A stretch of DNA of 11,750 nucleotides, taken from assembly GCA_030950765.1 (NCBI GenBank), contig JAUZQX010000156.1, forward strand, positions 1-11,750, written 5' to 3'. Below, piece after piece: positions 6,750 to 11,750 of the stretch. The notes below the pieces were generated by a model. That model was not told where the DNA came from, searched no databases, and was given only the letters and a program-made list of their open reading frames with translations. Source of the stretch: Ghiorsea sp. (GTDB lineage Bacteria > Pseudomonadota > Zetaproteobacteria > Mariprofundales > Mariprofundaceae). Each line of letters starts with the position of its first letter. The stretch's first letter is position 1. Both the position numbers and the translations under genes were made by a program.

Positions 6750-7064
6750 ATGACCGAATGGATTGATGTTGCCGCAGAGCAAGATTGCCCCAAAGGGGAA
6801 CGAATCATTGTGGATACCGATGCAGGTAAAGTTGCCATATTTCACCTCAGCCAAGGTTTTTATGCCATTGAAGACCGCTGCTCTCATGATGGTGGTGAAC
6901 TTGCATCGGGCGAATGTGAGGGTAATGAAATTATTTGCCCAAGGCATGGTGCGCGCTTTTGTATTTTGAATGGTAAAGCTTTAACAGCACCTGCTTATGA
7001 AGATATTGAGGTATTTGAAGTACGTGTAAACGACGGAATGATTCAGGTAGACATTGACAACTAA
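6750..7064 (+). CDS. Rieske [2Fe-2S] ferredoxin-like protein
   Basis: A 104-aa protein consisting of a single Rieske domain. Cluster ligands are visible as C44-x-H46 ('DRCSHDGGEL') and C63-x2-H66 ('ICPRHGARF'), 16 residues apart, as in the ferredoxin subunits of ring-hydroxylating dioxygenases and NirD-like proteins. There is no signal peptide, so it is a cytoplasmic electron carrier. No oxygenase, reductase or nitrite reductase large subunit is encoded nearby, and its redox partner is unknown. The start codon directly follows the stop of the preceding gene, and its own 3' end overlaps the following TTG-started gene by 11 bases. Related stand-alone Rieske proteins occur in iron-sulfur assembly gene sets, but no such genes are present here. 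Confidence 0.93.
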   Translation: MTEWIDVAAEQDCPKGERIIVDTDAGKVAIFHLSQGFYAIEDRCSHDGGELASGECEGNEIICPRHGARFCILNGKALTAPAYEDIEVFEVRVNDGMIQVDIDN

Positions 7065-7239
7065 ACAACCCATTTGCCGACAATGTAAATATTATTTCAT
7101 CACTTGGGATGCCAAACTTCCCTATGGGTGCAAAGCATTTTCTTTCAAAACAAGGCGTATGCCTTCATTGGATGTGTTTCGTTCATCAGGCAAACCTTGT
7201 ATTAAATTTACACAAAAATCAGGAGCAACAAAAATATGA
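7054..7239 (+). CDS. Cys-rich small protein, 61 aa, TTG start
   Basis: The frame has a TAG stop at 7048-7050, and TTG 7054-7056 is the only start before the conserved part. An AGGTAG element sits just upstream, supporting it. Four cysteines (C8, C11, C26, C49) in the pattern 'CRQCKYYFITWDAKLPYGC' then 'PSLDVFRSSGKPC' suggest a zinc- or metal-binding knuckle. I recognise this as a widespread short bacterial protein; some database entries name similar proteins 'uracil-DNA glycosylase', which the length (61 aa) and absence of any UDG motif do not support. It overlaps the Rieske gene by 11 bases and the next gene by 4 (ATGA), so it is translated as part of the operon. Function unknown. Confidence 0.85.
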   Translation: MTTKQPICRQCKYYFITWDAKLPYGCKAFSFKTRRMPSLDVFRSSGKPCIKFTQKSGATKI

Positions 7240-7517
7240 TTAAACATATCGTTATGTGGACATTACACGATAAAAAGGATGCTATCATGGTCAAAAAGAC
7301 CTTAGAGGGACTCAAGGACAAAGTACCTAGCATTATTGATATTGAAGTAGGCATTGATTTTAGTGCTACCGATGCCTCTGCGGATGTGGTATTGTACTCT
7401 ACATTTGCAAGTCGTGATGACCTTAACGCTTATGTTGCGCATCCAGACCACCAAACGGTGATTCCGATGATGCAACGCGTCACTACATCACGCAAGGTGG
7501 TGGATTATGAAATTTAG
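7236..7517 (+). CDS. Dabb (stress-responsive alpha/beta barrel) domain protein
   Basis: A 93-aa single-domain protein. The start 'MIKHIVMWTL', the middle 'IIDIEVGIDFS', 'ADVVLYSTFASRDDLNAYVAHPDH' and the end 'VTTSRKVVDYEI' are the classic pattern of the Dabb dimeric ferredoxin-like fold (Pfam Dabb). Members include plant stress proteins, and some related barrels are enzymes such as olivetolic acid cyclase. For most bacterial members the reaction is unknown. AGGAG stands about 10 bases before the ATG, which overlaps the previous stop (ATGA). Its end overlaps the DUF2782 gene by 11 bases. Confidence 0.92.
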   Translation: MIKHIVMWTLHDKKDAIMVKKTLEGLKDKVPSIIDIEVGIDFSATDASADVVLYSTFASRDDLNAYVAHPDHQTVIPMMQRVTTSRKVVDYEI

Positions 7518-7824
7518 CCTTTTATTACTATTCACACTCGCTTGTGCCAACGCTGCTTGGGCTGAAGATTTCAACTTACGTGAAGAGCTTGATCCCAAAA
7601 TTGAAAATGGCCAAGTTGAAATTCGTACCTACAAAAATGAAGATGATGGTGCGACCATTTCAGAATACCGTTCTGGTGGTAGCGTTTGGATGATAAAAGT
7701 ACAACCAGCAGGTGGTTTTCCACCCTATTACCTCTATGATGATGAAGGTACTGGGGTATTCCAGCGGCGTGTTGCAGGCAATGAAATGCCCAAACCACCG
7801 ATGTGGATTATCAAACGGTTTTGA
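7507..7824 (+). CDS. Secreted DUF2782-family protein
   Basis: A 105-aa protein with a clear signal peptide (MKFSLLLLFTLACANAAWA, cleavage expected after A19, giving ED...). The Cys at position 13 is not in a good lipobox. The mature part 'VEIRTYKNEDDGATISEYRSGG' and 'VWMIKVQPAGGFPPYYLYDD' is the DUF2782 signature known to me from proteobacterial proteins. The mature protein is about 86 aa, probably periplasmic, function unknown. Its start overlaps the Dabb gene by 11 bases, and its TGA overlaps the ATG of the thiE-like gene by one base (TGATG). Confidence 0.88.
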   Translation: MKFSLLLLFTLACANAAWAEDFNLREELDPKIENGQVEIRTYKNEDDGATISEYRSGGSVWMIKVQPAGGFPPYYLYDDEGTGVFQRRVAGNEMPKPPMWIIKRF

Positions 7825-8447
7825 TGGTAGAATCCATTATCCCACCAATTAAACTACTGCTGCTTTCAGATAGCAAACGTTTTACAACACAACAAACCAT
7901 GCTCGATTGTATGGAACAAGCCATACAAGGCGGTGTGGATACGATTGTTTTGCGTGAAAAACATTTGGATTCAGCCAAACTATTAAGCCTAGCATCCAAA
8001 CTTCGTATAATTACAAACAAATATAATACACGTCTAATGATTCACTCCCAAGCTGATATTGCCAAAGCAGTGGGAGCAGATGGGGTACATGTTGATGCAA
8101 AGTCCATTCCTGAAATTACAGACATCAAAATATGGTTGGGTGCTGGTTTTTTGGTGTCGGCCTCATGTCATAACACACAAGAGCTTGCAGATGCTGAACA
8201 ACAAGGCGTAGATTTCGCTTTATTATCGCCAGTATTTCCTACCCAAAGCCATCCTGGTGCACCAACACTAGGTGCTGATAAGTTTCTCAGCCTTGCAGCC
8301 CATGTTCACATGCCTGTGATTGCCCTAGGCGGCATTGAACCTGACGTTCTCAAACACCTACAAGGGCATGGTGTTGCAACCATGGGCGGAATTTTGAATG
8401 CCCAAGACCCCAAACAAGCTGCCACATTACTCTGCACAACAACATAA
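7824..8447 (+). CDS. ThiE/TenI-family protein (thiamine phosphate synthase fold, altered active site)
   Basis: I chose ATG 7824 (207 aa) because it overlaps the DUF2782 stop as TGATG; an in-frame GTG at 7803 would add seven residues. The protein has the TIM-barrel ThiE/TenI signatures: 'LREK' (43-46), 'GADGVHV' (84-90), 'SASCH' (112-116), 'SPVFPTQSHPGAPTLG' (135-150) and 'ALGGI' (167-171). ThiE joins hydroxymethylpyrimidine diphosphate and thiazole phosphate. The usual ThiE metal site, Asn-Asp in 'NDR.D' and Gln-x-Asp after 'VHL', reads IHSQAD (73-78) and VHVDAKS here. The IHS..D and 'SPV.PT.SHPGA.LG' version resembles the C-terminal domain fused to MutT/Nudix hydrolases in many Gammaproteobacteria, which is TenI-like. 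A database label 'thiamine phosphate synthase' is likely, but the activity is not secure. No TPP riboswitch or other thi genes are nearby. Last gene of the operon. Confidence 0.85.
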   Translation: MVESIIPPIKLLLLSDSKRFTTQQTMLDCMEQAIQGGVDTIVLREKHLDSAKLLSLASKLRIITNKYNTRLMIHSQADIAKAVGADGVHVDAKSIPEITDIKIWLGAGFLVSASCHNTQELADAEQQGVDFALLSPVFPTQSHPGAPTLGADKFLSLAAHVHMPVIALGGIEPDVLKHLQGHGVATMGGILNAQDPKQAATLLCTTT

Positions 8448-8553
8448 ATACAAAGCATTGTACCGTTCAACATGCGACAGCCATCACACATGCTGTAAAA
8501 AAACATGTTAAGATGGCACTATATTCCACACTTATATTGAAGGAGTTTTATTC

Positions 8554-9333
8554 ATGACACATCAACCAACAGCGACATTAGGCCTCAGCCTCATCTGTGG
8601 GCTTGGCTTATTTGCTTTCCAAGGCGCTGCCAGCGCATCCGATGAGCAGACATCATATAAACACAGTGAAAAGTTGGCACATGCTATCCCCGATTTACGC
8701 AACGAAAGGGATGTTAAAACCAAAAAACGTAAATTCTTTAATGCACTGCGTCCTATGGTAGAAATAGAAAACCAACGTATTCTTGAACAGCGTCAATTTC
8801 TATTAAACCTTAAAACAAAGGGCTCAATCAACCAACAAGATAAACAAAAAGTAGCCAAACTTTTAAAAAGCTACCGCTTAGAACGCAAAAAAGACGGTAG
8901 CATCCCGTGGAAAGAATTGTTAAAACGTGTAGATACAGTGCCGCTTGAGCTCGTATTATCCCAAGCAGCCAATGAATCAGCATGGGGAACATCACGGTTT
9001 GCGCGCAAAGCCAATAACCTGTTCGGACAATGGTGTTTCAGCAAAGGCTGTGGTTTGGTGCCTGCGCGCCGTAATGCTGGAAGCACTCACGAAGTTGCAG
9101 CATTTTCTTCACCACAACTTTCTGTACGCAGCTATTTGCGCAACCTCAATACAGGTCGTGTATACAAAGACTTGCGTAATATCCGCGCCAAAGCACGTGC
9201 AGAAGGCAGGACAGCATCCGCGCATGAACTTGCCGCAGGTTTGATTAAATACTCTGAACGCGGACACGAGTACGTCAAAGAAATCCGCGCCATGATTAAG
9301 TACAATGGTAAATATATGCGTGGTGAGAGCTAA
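8554..9333 (+). CDS. Bax-like secreted peptidoglycan glucosaminidase
   Basis: A 259-aa protein with an N-terminal signal peptide (about residues 1-28, cleavage likely after ASA28). A helical basic region follows (about 45-125) and then the glucosaminidase (Pfam Glucosaminidase, GH73-type) domain. The domain has 'VPLELVLSQAANESAWGTSRFA' split by the catalytic-candidate Glu141, then 'NNLFGQWCF' and 'LIKYSERGHEYVKEIRAM', which are hallmarks of E. coli Bax. Such enzymes cut between N-acetylglucosamine and N-acetylmuramic acid in peptidoglycan, here presumably in the periplasm. A strong GAAGGAG stands before the ATG. It is separated from thiE by 106 bp, in which I found no convincing promoter or terminator, and is closed by its own hairpin terminator. 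Confidence 0.93.
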   Translation: MTHQPTATLGLSLICGLGLFAFQGAASASDEQTSYKHSEKLAHAIPDLRNERDVKTKKRKFFNALRPMVEIENQRILEQRQFLLNLKTKGSINQQDKQKVAKLLKSYRLERKKDGSIPWKELLKRVDTVPLELVLSQAANESAWGTSRFARKANNLFGQWCFSKGCGLVPARRNAGSTHEVAAFSSPQLSVRSYLRNLNTGRVYKDLRNIRAKARAEGRTASAHELAAGLIKYSERGHEYVKEIRAMIKYNGKYMRGES

Positions 9334-9341
9334 TATCTACG

Positions 9342-9370
9342 ACAAAGCGCAGTTATTTACTGCGCTTTGT
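9342..9370. terminator. Terminator hairpin after the Bax-like gene
   Basis: Perfect 12-bp stem ACAAAGCGCAGT (9342-9353) / ACTGCGCTTTGT (9359-9370) around a five-base loop TATTT, nine bases after the stop codon. The downstream run is interrupted (TCATACTTTT), so termination may be less than complete. Confidence 0.75.
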
Positions 9371-9422
9371 TCATACTTTTACAACACACATAAAGTGGCA
9401 TGATTGCTGCTTGTTATAAAAT

Positions 9423-10682
9423 ATGGATACACAGCTTACCAGCAATCTACTGCAGCTAGACAATGGACATGCCGACCCTGTATTAATTGTGGGTGCAGGT
9501 TTGGGTGGCACTGCCATGCTGGATATTTTCAGTGAAGACACATTAACATCCGTCGCAGGTATTGTGGATACCAACCCCAATGCCGTCGGCATACAAAATG
9601 CAAAACAACGTAGAATTCCCGTGTTTAACGATCTCAAAGAAGCCTTGGAAACATTAGGTGTTTGTTCCGTTTTTAACATGACAAACAACGATGCCTTATC
9701 AGATATTGCAGCACAATATGTAGGTACTGGCAGGGTAATTGGTGGTCAAGAAGCTAAAATATTTTGGGATATTATTTCTCGTCTTAAACTCATTAAACAC
9801 GAATTACAAGAAAACCAAACACGTTTAAAAGCTGTGATTCATAATGTTAAAGAAGGTATTATTGCCATAGATGCAGATGGTCATATTGAAAATGTTAACC
9901 CTGCGATGGAGCAAATTTTTGGTTATGCGCAGCAAGAACTTCTGGGTGAGAACCTTAACAAGCTCATCCCATGCCTAGATTTCTCAATGCCTTATGCCAC
10001 CTTACACAAAGAGGCTGAAAATCAGCAAGGTAGCCATGAGTTAACTGGTGTTTATAACAACGGAATACAGTTCCCCATTGAATTAAACCTCTCCGAAATG
10101 CAATTGGATGGCAGAACTCATTTTGTTGGTATTGTGCGTGATATTAGTGAACGTAAAGAAGCTGAAGAGCGTATGTTACAACTCGCACTGTATGACCAAT
10201 TAACCCAACTGCCCAACCGTACATTATTTTATGAGCGTTTATCCTTTTCCATCAACCAGTCCAAACGTTCAAAAGAGCCACTTGCCTTGTTATTTATTGA
10301 TTTGGATGGTTTTAAAGCCGTCAACGATAACTTTGGTCATCTGGCAGGCGATCAGCTTCTTGTTGAAATAAGCCAACGTTTATTGCGCAACACACGAGAC
10401 TCTGATGTGGTCGCACGTCTCGGCGGGGATGAGTTTGTGATTATCCTCAACCACCTGAAAGACCTACACTACATTGATCATATTACCCATAAACTCATCC
10501 GAGTGCTTGGCGAACCTATGCAATTTCAAGAACATACATTCCATGTCGGTGCCAGCATTGGTATAGCTGTCTACCCCAAACATACACATGATGCCAACAC
10601 CTTAATTCAGCAAGCCGATGAGGCCATGTATCAAGCTAAAAAAACAGGTAAAAATAGATACTGCTTTGCCCAAGAAACTTAG
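9423..10682 (+). CDS. Diguanylate cyclase with N-terminal Rossmann-like domain, PAS and GGDEF
   Basis: A 419-aa soluble protein with no membrane helix. Residues about 18-118 form a nucleotide-binding-like fold: 'PVLIVGAGLGGTAMLDIF' with G24-x-G26-x2-G29, then 'AGIVDTNPNAVGIQNA', 'IPVFNDLKEAL' and 'SVFNMTNND...VIGGQEAKIFWDII'. A short linker and a PAS domain (about 134-247, ending 'GIVRDISERKEAEER') follow, then a GGDEF domain (250-417) with 'FIDLDGFK', the GGDEF motif at 334-338, and an RxxD inhibitory site (R325, D328) five residues before it. The residues for c-di-GMP synthesis and product inhibition are intact, so it should make c-di-GMP from two GTP under control of the N-terminal part. 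A stop at 9417-9419 forces ATG 9423. No Shine-Dalgarno is visible. TAG is followed at once by the TTAA flank of MITE copy 2. Confidence 0.93.
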   Translation: MDTQLTSNLLQLDNGHADPVLIVGAGLGGTAMLDIFSEDTLTSVAGIVDTNPNAVGIQNAKQRRIPVFNDLKEALETLGVCSVFNMTNNDALSDIAAQYVGTGRVIGGQEAKIFWDIISRLKLIKHELQENQTRLKAVIHNVKEGIIAIDADGHIENVNPAMEQIFGYAQQELLGENLNKLIPCLDFSMPYATLHKEAENQQGSHELTGVYNNGIQFPIELNLSEMQLDGRTHFVGIVRDISERKEAEERMLQLALYDQLTQLPNRTLFYERLSFSINQSKRSKEPLALLFIDLDGFKAVNDNFGHLAGDQLLVEISQRLLRNTRDSDVVARLGGDEFVIILNHLKDLHYIDHITHKLIRVLGEPMQFQEHTFHVGASIGIAVYPKHTHDANTLIQQADEAMYQAKKTGKNRYCFAQET

Positions 10683-10686
10683 TTAA

Positions 10687-10846
10687 GGAAGCTCTGAATA
10701 AGTCTGGATGAAGCAGATTGTATTTCAGGGCATTCAAAATCCAGGCGTGTGTTGCATGCAATAGCAAGGCTATTGCTCAAACGCACAACGCAGAGTTTGG
10801 ATGCACTGGACACAATATATGCGTTTATGACTTGTTCAGAGCTTCC
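10687..10846. mobile_element. MITE copy 2, 160 bp, IS5-like ends, exact TTAA flanks
   Basis: The second copy of the 160-bp unit, in the same orientation as copy 1. Its ends are GGAAGCTCTGAATAAGTC (10687-10704) and, reading inward from the right, GGAAGCTCTGAACAAGTC (17 of 18 identical). It is flanked by perfect TTAA duplications (10683-10686 and 10847-10850), giving a TTAAGGAAG...CTTCCTTAA symmetric junction. The internal hairpin GCAATAGC/GCTATTGC is at 10758-10776. Open frames across it have no start context and no family resemblance, so I treat it as non-coding. It fills the whole gap between the convergent diguanylate cyclase and proA genes. Confidence 0.9.
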
Positions 10847-10853
10847 TTAAGCA

Positions 10854-11750
10854 TTACGCTCTGGTTTGACCATTACCTAAGACAATCCACTTCTGATTGG
10901 TTAAACCTTCAAGCCCTACAGGGCCACGCACATGCAGGCGGTCAGTCGAAATACCAATCTCTGCACCCAAACCATATTCAAAACCATCCGCAAACCTTGT
11001 ACTGGCATTCCACATCACGGATGCAGAGTCCACACAGCGCAAAAACATCTGACCAGTAGCATAATCAGCCGTGACAATGGTTTCGGTGTGCGCTGAACTG
11101 TACTGTTCGATATGGGCAATGGCTTGCGCAACATCATCAACCACACGAATGGACAATACAGGCGCTAGGTATTCGGTTGCCCAATCTTCATCCGTTGCCG
11201 CAATCACTTGCTTATTTACCGCTTGTGTTTTGGCACAACCGCGTACTTCAACACTTTTTTCAAACAGCTGTTTGATAATTTCAGGCAAACAGTCCACCGC
11301 ATCTTGATGCACCAGCAATGTTTCCATAGCATTACATACACCATAACGATGTGTTTTGGCATTAAGCGCAATACTTACCGCCATAGCTCTATCCGCAGCC
11401 TTGTCGATATACACATGGCAAATACCATCCAAATGTTTAATCACAGGCACTTTAGCATCGGCAGAAATACGCTTAATCAAGCTTGGTCCACCACGGGGAA
11501 TAATCACATCCACATACTTATCAGCCGTAATCAATGCGCCCACCATGGCGCGGTCAGTCGTATCAATGAGTTGCACTACATTCTCATCCAGACCTGCTTC
11601 CGAGATTGCCGCACGCAAACATTTGGCAATCGCACGGTTGGAATGAATCGCTTCGGAACCACCACGTAAAATACAGGCATTACCAGACTTTAAACATAGT
11701 GCCGCCGCATCCGCAGTCACATTGGGTCTAGACTCATAAATAATACCAAC
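10854..11750 (-). CDS. proA: Gamma-glutamyl phosphate reductase (N-terminal part outside window)
   Basis: The frame is open to the right edge, where the minus strand reads 'VGIIYESRPNVTADA', a ProA hallmark, so about 120 of the usual ~417 residues lie beyond the window. About 298 residues are visible. Motifs include 'ILRGGSEAIHSN', 'VIIPRGGPSLI', 'PVIKHLDGICHVYID', 'GVCNAMETLLVH' with the catalytic Cys (codon 11336-11334), and 'EIGISTDRLHVRGPVGLEGL' near the end. ProA uses NADPH to reduce gamma-glutamyl phosphate to glutamate semialdehyde in proline synthesis, after ProB. No proB is seen on this side. Stop codon TAA 10856-10854 lies four bases from the TTAA flank of MITE copy 2. Confidence 0.97.
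   Translation of the reverse strand, partial: VGIIYESRPNVTADAAALCLKSGNACILRGGSEAIHSNRAIAKCLRAAISEAGLDENVVQLIDTTDRAMVGALITADKYVDVIIPRGGPSLIKRISADAKVPVIKHLDGICHVYIDKAADRAMAVSIALNAKTHRYGVCNAMETLLVHQDAVDCLPEIIKQLFEKSVEVRGCAKTQAVNKQVIAATDEDWATEYLAPVLSIRVVDDVAQAIAHIEQYSSAHTETIVTADYATGQMFLRCVDSASVMWNASTRFADGFEYGLGAEIGISTDRLHVRGPVGLEGLTNQKWIVLGNGQTRA

Noticed and set aside
7803..7823. GTG 7803 as the start of the ThiE-like protein
   Set aside because: It would overlap the DUF2782 gene by 22 bases and add residues with no family resemblance; ATG 7824 gives a TGATG coupling and the usual length.
8448..8553. Possible terminator or operator between thiE-like and Bax-like genes (ACAGC...GCTGT followed by A7, and ACATG...CATGT)
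   Set aside because: The stem is only 5 bp and the homopolymer is A, not T, on the transcribed strand. A TATATT at 8520 lacks a -35. I found nothing firm in these 106 bp.
10718..11059. A 113-codon plus-strand open frame across MITE copy 2 and the end of proA
   Set aside because: It lies in the repeat and antisense to a clear ProA coding region, has no ribosome site, and resembles no family.
11208..11669. A 153-codon plus-strand open frame inside proA
   Set aside because: It is antisense to well conserved ProA motifs, so it is a shadow frame.

Overview
This window reads as an ordinary but gene-dense piece of a proteobacterial chromosome. ApaG, a Bax-type glucosaminidase, a DUF2782 protein, a DUF6164-like protein and ProA together point to Proteobacteria. 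The DNA is AT-leaning with many CAA, AAA and ACA codons. I cannot fix the genus. A gamma- or zetaproteobacterium would fit, but that is inference. There are no tRNA or rRNA genes, no CRISPR array and no intact transposase in the window.

Layout, left to right. (1) 1-3002, plus strand: the 3' end of a periplasmic substrate-binding protein (NMT1/NrtA-like) overlaps by one base (TAATG) a large membrane hybrid sensor histidine kinase. The pair looks like a ligand-sensing unit. (2) 3003-3338: a compact transcription unit with a -10 box, a strong Shine-Dalgarno, a 38-codon ORF for a single-span membrane peptide, and a strong intrinsic terminator, followed by a promoter for the next gene. (3) 3339-4373: a stand-alone actin-like (ParM/Alp-type) ATPase with no visible ParR partner. 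(4) 4390-4549: a 160-bp non-coding mobile element (MITE, copy 1). (5) 4550-6387, minus strand: mscS-type channel, DUF6164-like membrane protein, apaG. (6) 6465-8447, plus strand: a very tight six-gene operon made of a conserved hypothetical, a Rieske [2Fe-2S] protein, a Cys-rich 61-aa protein starting at TTG, a Dabb protein, a secreted DUF2782 protein and a divergent ThiE/TenI protein. (7) 8554-9333: secreted Bax-like glucosaminidase with its own terminator. (8) 9423-10682: a diguanylate cyclase with an N-terminal Rossmann-like domain, then PAS and GGDEF. (9) 10687-10846: MITE copy 2. (10) 10854 to the right edge, minus strand: proA, truncated at its N-terminal side by the window.

The clearest structural discovery is the MITE pair. 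The two 160-bp copies have the same orientation, differ at 7 positions, and have 18-bp terminal inverted repeats that resemble IS5-family ends. They are flanked by YTAR-type 4-bp sites (TTAG/CTAG and TTAA/TTAA). Both lie between convergent genes and touch or nearly touch stop codons, and they bracket about 6.1 kb. The other items worth following are the Rossmann-PAS-GGDEF architecture, the 38-aa membrane peptide, the orphan actin-like protein, the binding-protein/kinase pair, and the ThiE-like protein whose usual metal-site motifs are changed.
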